Shown here one piece after another: positions 14,640-22,337 of a DNA stretch of 64,000 nt (positions are counted from its first letter, which is position 1; each line of letters begins with the position of its first letter). The position numbers and the translations under genes are program-made. Under the pieces are notes generated by a model. The model had not been told where the DNA came from. It ran no database searches and saw only the letters and a program-made list of their open reading frames with translations. The DNA comes from VAZQ01 sp963785745 (GTDB lineage Bacteria; Pseudomonadota; Alphaproteobacteria; Rhizobiales; Xanthobacteraceae), in NCBI GenBank assembly GCA_963785745.1, contig CAWAWR010000034.1:62001-126000 (forward strand). Reading direction: 5' to 3'.

Positions 14640-17438
14640 ATGAGCACGAACGGACAAGGCAAGCCCAACACCTTCTTCATTGACGACCGCGAGGTCGACA
14701 TCCTGCCCGGCGAGACGATCTTCCGCGCCGCGCGTCGCCTCGACATCAAGCTTCCGCACCTGTGCTATTCGCCCAAGCCCGGCTACCGGCCGGACGGCAA
14801 TTGCCGCGTCTGCATGGTCGAGGTCGAAGGCGAGCGCGTGCTGGCGGCAAGCTGCATCCGCACGCCGACGCCCGGCATGAAGGTGAAGACACAGACCGAG
14901 CGCGCGACGACCGCGCGGCGGATGGTCGCCGAGCTGCTGATGACCGACCAGCCGGATCAGGAGCATGCGCACGATCCGGATTCCGAGCTTTGGAAAACCG
15001 CCAAGCGCCTGAAAGTCGAGGCGGGCCGCTTCCCGAAGCGCGAGCCGATCAAGGTGCCGCAGCCCGACCGCAGCCATGTGGCGATGGCGGTCAATCTCGA
15101 CGCCTGCATCCAGTGCAATCTCTGCGTCCGTGCCTGCCGCGAGGTGCAGGTCAACGACGTCATCGGCATGGCCGGCCGCGGCCATCTCGAACAGATCGTG
15201 TTCGACTTCAACGATCCGATGGGCGCCTCCACCTGCGTCGCGTGCGGCGAATGCGTGCAGGCCTGCCCGACCGGCGCGCTGATGCCGGCGACGATGGTGG
15301 ACGAGGCCAACGTCTACAAGGGTAAGCCCGACCGGGCAGTGGACAGCGTCTGCCCGTATTGCGGCGTCGGCTGCCAGCTCACCTACCAGATCAAGGACGA
15401 GAAGATCATTGCCGTCACCGGCCGGGACGGTCCGGCCAACCAGAACCGGCTGTGCGTGAAGGGCCGCTTCGGCTTCGACTACGTGCACAACAAGCAGCGC
15501 CTGTTGAAGCCGATGATCCGCAAGGAGGGCGTGCCCAAGGTCCCGCACGAGTTCATCGACCCGTCGAATCCGTGGACGCATTTCCGCGAAGCGACCTGGG
15601 ACGAGGCGCTCGACCGCGCCGCGTCGGGCCTTGCGAAGATCCGCGACCGCGACGGCCCGCGCGCGCTGGCCGGCTTCGGCTCGGCCAAAGGCTCGAACGA
15701 GGAGGCCTACCTGTTCCAGAAGCTGGTCCGCACCGGCTTCGGCAGCAACAACGTCGACCATTGCACGCGGCTGTGCCACGCGTCGTCGGTCGCGGCGCTG
15801 CTCGAAGGCGTCGGCTCCGCCGCCGTCACCGCGACCTTCAACGAGTGCAAGAACTCCGACCTGATCATCGTGATCGGCGCCAACCCGACCGAGAACCATC
15901 CGGTCGCGGCCACCTTCTTCAAGCAGGCGGCCAAGCGTGGCGCCAAGCTGGTGGTGATGGATCCGCGCGGGCAGGCGCTCAAGCGCCATGCCTGGAAGAT
16001 GATGCAGTTCAAGAACGGCGCCGACGTGGCGATGCTCAACGCCATGCTGAACGTCATCGTCGAGGAGAAGCTCTACGACCAGCAGTACATCCAGACTTAT
16101 GTCGAGGGCTTCGACGCCTGGAAGGAAAACATCAAGGACTTCACGCCGGAGGAGATGGCGCCGATCTGCGGCATCGAGGCCGACACGCTGCGCGAGGTCG
16201 CGCGCGCCTATGCCCGCGCCGAAAGCGCGATCATCTTCTGGGGCATGGGCGTGTCGCAGCACACCCACGGCACCGACAATGCGCGTTGCCTGATCGCGCT
16301 GTCGCTGATCACCGGTCAGATCGGCCGGCCGGGGACCGGGCTGCATCCGCTGCGCGGCCAGAACAATGTGCAGGGCGCGTCCGACGCCGGCCTGATCCCG
16401 ATGTTCTTCCCCGACTACAAGTCGGTGGAGAATCCGGAGATCCGCGCGCAGTACGAGAAGGCCTGGGGCGTGAAGCTCGATCCCAAGCGCGGCAAGACCG
16501 TGGTCGAGATCATGGACGCGGTGCACGCCGACGAGATCAAGGGCATGTACATCGAGGGCGAGAACCCGGCGATGTCCGACCCGGACCTCAACCACGCGCG
16601 CGAGGCGCTGGCGCATCTCGAGCATCTCGTGGTGCAGGACCTGTTCCTCACCGAGACCGCGGTCTACGCCGACGTGGTGCTGCCGGCGTCCGGCTGGCCG
16701 GAGAAGGACGGCACCGTCACCAACACCAACCGCCAGGTGCAGATGGGCCGCCAGGCGCTGCCGCTGCCCGGCGATACCCGCCACGACTTGTGGATCATCC
16801 AGGAGATCGCCAACCGCATGGGCTGCGGCTGGACCTACAAGCACGTCAGCGAGGTCTTCACCGAGATGGCGTCGATGATGCCGTCGCTCGCCAACATCTC
16901 CTGGGATCGCGTCGAGCGTGAGGACGCCGTCACCTATCCGACGGACGGCCCGGATCAGCCCGGCCGCGACGTGGTGTTCGACCAGGGCTTCCCGCGTCCG
17001 GGCGGCTTCGCCAAGCTGGTCGCGACCAAGATCCAGCCGCCGGACGAAGTGCCGGACGCCGAGTATCCGTTCATTCTCTCGACCGGCCGCCAGCTCGAGC
17101 ATTGGCACACCGGCTCGATGACACGCCGCGCCGAGGTGCTCGACGCCATCGAGCCGTCAGCCGTCGCGCAGCTCTCGCGTGGAACGATCACGAAGCTTGG
17201 CATCCAGCCCGGCGACATGGTGCGGGTCACCACGCGGCGCGGTGTCGTGGAGCTTGCGGCGCGTCAGGACGACGCGGTGCCGGACGGCGTGGTGTTCATC
17301 CCGTTCGCCTATGTCGAGGCGGCGGCGAACCTCTTGACCAATCCCAAGCTCGATCCGTTCGGAAAGATCCCCGAATTCAAGTTCTGCGCCGCCAAGGTCG
17401 AGGCAGTCGATCCGATGACACGGGTGGCGGCGGAGTAA
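14640..17438 (+). CDS. fdsA: NAD-dependent formate dehydrogenase alpha subunit (Mo/W-bisMGD)
   Basis: A 932-residue cytosolic catalytic subunit oxidising formate to CO2. An N-terminal [2Fe-2S] domain uses C42, C55, C58 and C72. Two ferredoxin-type [4Fe-4S] sites follow (C156/159/162/166 and C199/202/205/209), then a FDH-type [4Fe-4S] site (C238, C241, C245, C272). The metal-binding active site is the HCTRLCH segment, with C379 in the position of the Sec/Cys metal ligand and H380 next to it. The C-terminal molydopterin-dinucleotide domain begins near residue 810 (FILSTGRQLEHWHTGS). The His-Cys3 cluster motif of NuoG is not visible between residues 95 and 140, a region without Cys. Molybdenum versus tungsten cannot be told from sequence. 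FdhD/FdsC and FdsD are not adjacent. The gene follows the beta subunit by four bases. Confidence 0.95.
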   Translation: MSTNGQGKPNTFFIDDREVDILPGETIFRAARRLDIKLPHLCYSPKPGYRPDGNCRVCMVEVEGERVLAASCIRTPTPGMKVKTQTERATTARRMVAELLMTDQPDQEHAHDPDSELWKTAKRLKVEAGRFPKREPIKVPQPDRSHVAMAVNLDACIQCNLCVRACREVQVNDVIGMAGRGHLEQIVFDFNDPMGASTCVACGECVQACPTGALMPATMVDEANVYKGKPDRAVDSVCPYCGVGCQLTYQIKDEKIIAVTGRDGPANQNRLCVKGRFGFDYVHNKQRLLKPMIRKEGVPKVPHEFIDPSNPWTHFREATWDEALDRAASGLAKIRDRDGPRALAGFGSAKGSNEEAYLFQKLVRTGFGSNNVDHCTRLCHASSVAALLEGVGSAAVTATFNECKNSDLIIVIGANPTENHPVAATFFKQAAKRGAKLVVMDPRGQALKRHAWKMMQFKNGADVAMLNAMLNVIVEEKLYDQQYIQTYVEGFDAWKENIKDFTPEEMAPICGIEADTLREVARAYARAESAIIFWGMGVSQHTHGTDNARCLIALSLITGQIGRPGTGLHPLRGQNNVQGASDAGLIPMFFPDYKSVENPEIRAQYEKAWGVKLDPKRGKTVVEIMDAVHADEIKGMYIEGENPAMSDPDLNHAREALAHLEHLVVQDLFLTETAVYADVVLPASGWPEKDGTVTNTNRQVQMGRQALPLPGDTRHDLWIIQEIANRMGCGWTYKHVSEVFTEMASMMPSLANISWDRVEREDAVTYPTDGPDQPGRDVVFDQGFPRPGGFAKLVATKIQPPDEVPDAEYPFILSTGRQLEHWHTGSMTRRAEVLDAIEPSAVAQLSRGTITKLGIQPGDMVRVTTRRGVVELAARQDDAVPDGVVFIPFAYVEAAANLLTNPKLDPFGKIPEFKFCAAKVEAVDPMTRVAAE

Positions 17439-17452
17439 GGTGCATCGGCGGA

Positions 17453-17478
17453 CTCGGCGGCGAGTCTTCGCCGCCGAG
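17453..17478. terminator. Hairpin after formate dehydrogenase operon
   Basis: A perfect 11-base-pair stem (left arm 17453-17463, right arm 17468-17478) with a four-base loop lies between the convergent fdsA and the two-TM protein gene. No T-tract follows on the plus strand, so it is at best a weak or factor-assisted terminator. Confidence 0.5.
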
Positions 17479-17483
17479 GAAAC

Positions 17484-19034
17484 CTAAGCAGCCGCTGCCC
17501 CAGGTGGCTTGGCTGTGCGTGATCGCCGCATCAATATCAGTGCGACGATGGAGAGCAAAAGTCCGAGGACGCCGGTGGCAAATGCCAAGCCGACAAGTAT
17601 TGCCGATCGTTCGAGAATTGTCCCGATCTGTTGAAGTGTGCCGGTGGCCGTTCCTTCCGACAGTCTTGCCGCGACTTCCAGCGCCGGGCCGGAGCTGGAC
17701 TGAAGAGCGGTCAGGGAATTCGTCAGCCCCTTTAAATTCGCCTGGAGCGTGGTGGCTGACTTCGTGAGCTCTTCGAACCGGGCTTCTTCTGCGGTCACTC
17801 GCTGATCCCAGCCTCTCAGGCGTTGGGTCATGCCGCTGACAAACCGCTGTTCGTGCGATGCGACTTCAGACGTGATCGCAGAAATCCTCCGGGCGGCATC
17901 GCCCGAAGAATTGCCGAGATCCGTCAGTCTTCCGCGCAGCGTGTCGTTGAGGCCTGCGACAACCTTTTCGAATGTCAATTCGAGACGGGTCCTGTATTGC
18001 TCACGGGAAGTCGCAAGGCTTGAAATCTCCCCCTCGGCTCTCTGCCCAATGGTCTGGACTCGCGCCCTCATGGCCTCGTCGATCAATTGAATTTTTGCTT
18101 TCGTCTCGACGTCAATTCTGGATAGCTGGGCGGCGGTGGCTTCGTCGAGGCGCTTCCTCGCCTCCCCAGCGGTCGTCCCAATGCTTCCGGCCAGTTTCTT
18201 TCTCTGTTCTTCGAGGTCGTTGATCGCGGCGCGAACGCTGGCTTCATGTTCAGCGGATCGCTTTGCGATCGCGCTCACACCCGTCTCGGCCGAGGTGCCA
18301 ACTCTCTTCGTTGCAATGCCCTCGGCTGCCGAGATGCGCTTCACGGCAGCATCGGCGAATGCGTCAATCTTCGTGATAGCGGCGTTCATTCGCTTGGTCA
18401 GGTCCGCATCGATCTCCGCCAGCCGCCCGTCCAGAGTCAGCTTCGCTTGCGCGCTATAGCCGAGGATCAGCTTCTCGATGTTCTTGATCGTCTCGGTTTG
18501 TTTGGTCTCGAGATCGGATTGTTGCGACTGCAATCTCTGCGTTAACTTGATGACCTCGTCATTGGTCGCGGAGAGGCGCTTTTGCGCCTCCTGCAAACGA
18601 TCCTGAGCCAGGATGTTGATGCCGGCGAAACCGAGCGATCCAATGCCGACAAGGGCGAGTGAAATCGCCAAGACCCATTTGGTAACATTGAAGAGGCGCG
18701 AGCCGTGGAATGATTGATCGACCAGTTGTTCGATTTCGCGTTGATCCTGCGGATCTTGATTGCCCGGTACGCCGAGCTTGCGGATCAAGTCCAGAGCGGT
18801 CGCTGCGAGCGACTTCACTTTTTGGATTTCAGCTGTCTTATTACCCCCCGCTTCGCCTTCGTTGGAGGGGGCAAAAGTCTTGTCAATCGCGTTGCACTGT
18901 TGTGCGAGCCAGTGATCGGCAGGGAAGTTCGCGCGCACAATCTCCCGAAACAAAATGTAGTCGTCGGAAGTTATCAACTCTTCCTTGTGTGCCAGTCGAT
19001 GAAGGAGCCTTTGGAGCTTTAATTTTCGCAGCAT
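17484..19034 (-). CDS. Two-TM protein with long helical middle, function unknown
   Basis: A 516-residue protein that I do not recognise. Residues 1-115 are a charged N-terminal domain. A first membrane helix is at about 119-141 (WVLAISLALVGIGSLGFAGINIL). About 330 residues rich in Ala, Glu, Lys, Gln and Arg follow, with long heptad-like helical stretches and few prolines (for example QRLQSQQSDLETKQTE and EEQRKKLAGS). A second membrane helix lies near 478-503, followed by a short basic tail. Both ends would be on the same side, with the helical middle on the other, resembling apolipoprotein/methyl-accepting-like or phasin-like bundles. A GAGGG site precedes the ATG. A small lipoprotein gene lies just upstream on the same strand. 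Envelope or stalk function is a guess. Confidence 0.75.
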   Translation of the reverse strand: MLRKLKLQRLLHRLAHKEELITSDDYILFREIVRANFPADHWLAQQCNAIDKTFAPSNEGEAGGNKTAEIQKVKSLAATALDLIRKLGVPGNQDPQDQREIEQLVDQSFHGSRLFNVTKWVLAISLALVGIGSLGFAGINILAQDRLQEAQKRLSATNDEVIKLTQRLQSQQSDLETKQTETIKNIEKLILGYSAQAKLTLDGRLAEIDADLTKRMNAAITKIDAFADAAVKRISAAEGIATKRVGTSAETGVSAIAKRSAEHEASVRAAINDLEEQRKKLAGSIGTTAGEARKRLDEATAAQLSRIDVETKAKIQLIDEAMRARVQTIGQRAEGEISSLATSREQYRTRLELTFEKVVAGLNDTLRGRLTDLGNSSGDAARRISAITSEVASHEQRFVSGMTQRLRGWDQRVTAEEARFEELTKSATTLQANLKGLTNSLTALQSSSGPALEVAARLSEGTATGTLQQIGTILERSAILVGLAFATGVLGLLLSIVALILMRRSRTAKPPGAAAA

Positions 19035-19118
19035 TGTACGACCCTCGCCCGAAGGTTGCGCGAGCCTATTACAATATACTTTTCAGCAACTGGCCAGTCC
19101 CTGATGGCCACGTTGCCG

Positions 19119-19466
19119 CTAGGGCGCGCTCTGCATCTGCGCGACCGTGCCGGCGTCCTTCCCGAGCGTAAAACCCAGAACGATGTTGTCAGGCGTTTGC
19201 TTGAACTGTTTGATGGTTGCTGCGCGGGCTAGTCCGGCCAATTCGCGCAAGGGCTTGGTTTCATAGATGCCGGGAAAGATCACGGTGACCGACACCAGCC
19301 GGCCGTTATTCCAATTGAAGCCGACTTGCGGCCTCGTGCCTGTCGACTGCTCGAGATCGCTTTCAACGGCCTTCGCGTTCTTAAATCCTTCCGTCACGGT
19401 GTTGATCATCTTCTCGCAGGCCGCGAGGCTGACTGCGAGGATGAGGATCGATGCAATTCTGAGCAT
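19119..19466 (-). CDS. Small predicted lipoprotein, function unknown
   Basis: A 115-residue protein with a lipoprotein signal: hydrophobic start LRIASILILAVSLAAC, with a lipobox L-A-A-C placing the lipidated Cys at residue 17. The mature part has no recognised domain; it contains a beta-type core (RLVSVTVIFPGIY) and a C-terminal helix. A GAGGG ribosome site precedes the ATG. It is 84 bases upstream of the two-TM protein gene on the same strand and could be part of the same envelope assembly, though nothing beyond proximity supports this. Confidence 0.75.
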   Translation of the reverse strand: MLRIASILILAVSLAACEKMINTVTEGFKNAKAVESDLEQSTGTRPQVGFNWNNGRLVSVTVIFPGIYETKPLRELAGLARAATIKQFKQTPDNIVLGFTLGKDAGTVAQMQSAP

Positions 19467-19556
19467 GCGAGCGCCCTCAATATTGACGCTGCAACAATAG
19501 CACGGGGAACCCGGAGAATCCGCAGCAAGGAATCGCGCCGCCGCGCTGACGGTGTG

Positions 19557-19805
19557 CTAATCCTTGGCCTTGTCCTTAAAATAAGGCTCCACCGCCCCGT
19601 TGAGCTTGATCGTCAGCGGATTGCCATGGCGATCCTTGGCATTGCCCGCGGACACGCGGATCCAGCCCTCGCTTACGCAATACTCTTCGACATTGGTTTT
19701 CTCGACGCCCTTGAAGCGGATGCCGACACCCCGTTCCAGCAGGGCGGCGTCGTGGTAGGGGCTTGCGGGGTCGTTCGACAGCCGGTCGGGCGGGGTATCG
19801 GTCAT
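19557..19805 (-). CDS. DUF3297-family small protein
   Basis: An 82-residue soluble protein. The sequence pattern DRLSNDPASPYHDAALLERG, then GWIRVSAGNAKDRHGNPLT, matches the conserved, uncharacterised DUF3297 family of proteobacteria. The ATG at 19805 has GGAAGA upstream; a start at 19898 would add a 31-residue tail with no family support. No signal or membrane segment is seen. It is transcribed away from the DUF3592-type gene at 19935. The role is unknown. Confidence 0.85.
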   Translation of the reverse strand: MTDTPPDRLSNDPASPYHDAALLERGVGIRFKGVEKTNVEEYCVSEGWIRVSAGNAKDRHGNPLTIKLNGAVEPYFKDKAKD

Positions 19806-19934
19806 TGCAGGGTCTTCCAGTGATCCAGGGTCATGCCGCGGCGGGACGACGCCATTATTCAATATGGCGTTGAACCCCCATAGCCTCAACGGCAACAAAG
19901 GCCCAGTCCTTTCGCCGCTGCAACGAGAAACATT

Positions 19935-21032
19935 ATGCCCGGACGGCTGATCCTCGCGCTCGCGCTCGCCGCAATCGTCTCAACCGCCGCCTCGGCGCAG
20001 CCGAATTTCACCGCCTCGCGCGGCGAAGTGGCGCCGGCCGCCCCTTACGCCGGCGACGTCGTGCGCCACGTCTTCACGGTCACCAACACCGGCACGCCCG
20101 CGACCTATGTTTCGGTGTCCTCATCGCTCCGCAGAGGCTTCCTCATCAGCGCCGAGGGCGATTGCGCCTCCGCCAAGTTCGACGACAGCGGCAACTTGGC
20201 GTGGCACAGCGGCCGCTTTAACTCGGGCGCGACCCGGCGCTGCACGCTCACGGTGCTGACGCGGCGCAACGCCGCCGGCACGCTCGCCAATGTCATCACG
20301 GATATCCGCGTCATACCGTCAGGCTTCCTGCGCGTCGAAGCCGCGGCCGAACTCAGAAGCGAGCGCGATCCGAACGCGGTCCGCGTCGGACCTGTACTGA
20401 TGACGCGCGCCGGGATGGCCGTGACGGGGCTGCTGGCCGTGTTTCTCCTAGGCATTCCGATCGTCATCGTCCGCGCGCGGGCGAAGGTTGAGGCGCCGCT
20501 TGCGGAAAGCGCAACGCGGACGCCGACCGGAATCGTCGTAGGCGCGTGGGCGGCAACCGTGATCGCCATCGGCTTTTTGCTGTTTTTCGTCGCGCTCGCC
20601 CATGAAGACTGGCGGGCTTACGCCGACTATCGCGAAACCCGTTGCACCGTGTTCGGCTCGGAGGTCCAGTCGTTCGAGAGCCGCTCGCGCTCACGCAATC
20701 AGGAGCAGTCTTACAAGCCGCTGTTCGCCGTGCGCTATCCGGTCGACGGCGTGGAGACGTTCTCGGCCGGCTACGCCACCAGCTCGGCGCTGAGCTTCAA
20801 CACCCGCGCCGACACCGGCTCGGTGTTCGACCGCTTTGCGATCGGCACCACGCATTTATGCTGGTACGATCCGCAAGATCCGAGGACGGTGTTGCTCGTG
20901 CGCGGTCCGGGCGGCGGTTATTTCTTCGCCCTGCTGCCGATGCCGGTGCTGGCGATCGGGCTGTCCATGCTGATGGGTTTGCGCCGCCGCAAAAGCGATG
21001 CTGCCACGGGCGCCCGCGTCGCCCGCGACTAG
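19935..21032 (+). CDS. Membrane protein with N-terminal DUF11-like and C-terminal DUF3592-like domains
   Basis: A 365-residue exported membrane protein. A signal peptide (residues 1-21, ending ASAQ) precedes a beta-sandwich of about 120 residues of the conserved-repeat/DUF11 type (VVRHVFTVTNTGTPATYVSVS). A membrane helix follows near 160-180 and another near 205-225. Next comes a DUF3592-like module (about 230-330: a Cys-containing strand after YRETRCTV, then KPLFAVRYPVDG and TTHLCWYDPQDP). A last helix near 340-358 precedes a basic tail. The two-domain combination suggests an envelope sensor or scaffold, but no function is known. Confidence 0.75.
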   Translation: MPGRLILALALAAIVSTAASAQPNFTASRGEVAPAAPYAGDVVRHVFTVTNTGTPATYVSVSSSLRRGFLISAEGDCASAKFDDSGNLAWHSGRFNSGATRRCTLTVLTRRNAAGTLANVITDIRVIPSGFLRVEAAAELRSERDPNAVRVGPVLMTRAGMAVTGLLAVFLLGIPIVIVRARAKVEAPLAESATRTPTGIVVGAWAATVIAIGFLLFFVALAHEDWRAYADYRETRCTVFGSEVQSFESRSRSRNQEQSYKPLFAVRYPVDGVETFSAGYATSSALSFNTRADTGSVFDRFAIGTTHLCWYDPQDPRTVLLVRGPGGGYFFALLPMPVLAIGLSMLMGLRRRKSDAATGARVARD

Positions 21033-21158
21033 AACCAAGATGGCGTAAGCCTTCGTCGCGGTACGCGCCTCTCGTGAGGCGATGCGATCCATCGCGAGCA
21101 GGTTGACAGGGGTGCACCGAAAAGCTCGTAATGGTTGCATTGAAAAAGGGAGGGAGCG

Positions 21159-21716
21159 ATGCCGATTGCCGGTGAAGGCTGGGAAATGCATATCGTTCGC
21201 CATTCCGAGCAGCGCCGCGCGAGTGATGGAAAGCGCCGAACTGTTGGAGCCTACCAAATCTTTCACGACGGAGTGGCCCAACCCGGCACCGACATGAGCG
21301 GAACGGTTGCGGAGACCCGGGGGCCCGGAGCGAACAGGCCGGCGGAAAACGGGAGACGCGTCGAGCCTGGCCGCTATCCACTCTTCACGCAGGACGGCGA
21401 GCGATATGTGACGATCAACTACAAGACTTCGGAAGCCACCAACGCAACGCCGAAGCCCGGCTTTGAGCTCAAGTCCACGGGGCAACGAACTGAAATATTG
21501 GTCCATCCAGGGCAGGGTTTTCTGTCCAGCATCGGCTGCATCAATCCCTGCAAATCGTTGCCGAACGCCCGTGAGATGATCGACTACGTTCCGAGCCGCC
21601 GGCGCGTCATTTCCCTCATCGAGGACATGAAGTCGTTCGTCGGAAGATTCCCGAGCAGCAACGGAAAGAAAATCCCGCGCGCGTTCGTCGTCATCGACGG
21701 CGAGCCTGAACTCTGA
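21159..21716 (+). CDS. Hypothetical protein, possibly DUF5675/L,D-transpeptidase-like
   Basis: A 185-residue protein with a strong GGGAGGGAG ribosome site. After a variable N-terminus, it has RVEPGRYPLFTQDGERYVTI near residues 67-86 and a later segment EILVHPGQGFLSSIGCINPC near 111-130. The order of a Pro-Gly-turn strand followed by a His and a GC-I motif recalls DUF5675 and L,D-transpeptidase-type folds (H...S..GC). This resemblance is weak and no catalytic claim is made. No signal peptide is visible. Its neighbours are not functionally linked. Confidence 0.6.
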   Translation: MPIAGEGWEMHIVRHSEQRRASDGKRRTVGAYQIFHDGVAQPGTDMSGTVAETRGPGANRPAENGRRVEPGRYPLFTQDGERYVTINYKTSEATNATPKPGFELKSTGQRTEILVHPGQGFLSSIGCINPCKSLPNAREMIDYVPSRRRVISLIEDMKSFVGRFPSSNGKKIPRAFVVIDGEPEL

Positions 21717-21856
21717 GCGCGGTGGTCGTTGGCGCCGCACGGCCTGACGCCGCAGTCGCGCGGGCCGATATGGCGCGCCCCTGGGCGTGCTGGTAGACTG
21801 GAACCATTCAAAAAAAATCGCCTCGCAAACGAGGCCCAGCCGCCGGGAGGATTCAG

Positions 21857-22326
21857 ATGGCTGAACGCAGGACGCTCAACGTCAACGGCCGGTCGCGCAC
21901 CATCACGGTCGACGATCCGGATATGCCGCTTCTGCTCGCGCTCCGCGAGAATCTCGGTCTAACGGACCGCTGTTCGGCTGCGGGCTTGCCCAGTGCGGCG
22001 CCTGCACCGTCCATGTCGACGGCAAGTCGGTGCGCTCCTGCGTCCATCCGCTGTCGAAAGTCTCCCCGGCGCAAAAGGTCGTGACCATCGAAGGCCTCGC
22101 CCAGGGCAACCGGCTGCATCCGGTGCAGCGCGCTTTCGTCGAGGAGCAGGCGGTGCAGTGCGGCTACTGCATCAACGGCATGATCATGGAATCGGTCGCG
22201 TTCCTCGCCACCAACAAGAATCCCTCCGAGGCGGACATCAAGAACGCGCTCGCCAACAACCTCTGCCGCTGTGGCACCCACACCCGCATCGTGCGCGCGG
22301 TCAAGCGCGCCGCAAGCAGAGCGTGA
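21857..22326 (+). pseudogene. Molybdenum hydroxylase [2Fe-2S] small subunit, frameshifted
   Basis: Across two frames this encodes a complete small iron-sulfur subunit of about 156 residues of the xanthine dehydrogenase/isoquinoline oxidoreductase family. The first frame gives the ferredoxin-like start (MAERRTLNVNGRSRTI) to about residue 35 (ENLGL). One base appears to be missing between 21960 and 21961. The frame beginning at 21961 then restores NGPLFGCGLAQCGACTV, with the first [2Fe-2S] Cys set, and continues to CGYC and the CRCG of the second cluster, ending at 22326. As written, the first frame ends at 22084. The active large subunit lies 11 bases downstream. The cause is either a sequencing deletion or a recent inactivation. 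Confidence 0.85.
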
Positions 22327-22337
22327 GGGAGACAGCC

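Noticed and set aside
14394..17108. 904-residue open frame on the minus strand antisense to formate dehydrogenase
   Set aside because: It mirrors the high-GC codon bias of the plus-strand fdsA, is Arg/Gly/His-rich with no domain, and has no ribosome site; the plus-strand protein has complete cofactor motifs.
21950..21970. Programmed frameshift in the small subunit
   Set aside because: No slippery heptamer or stimulatory structure was seen at 21960, and only one base is missing, so error or mutation is simpler.
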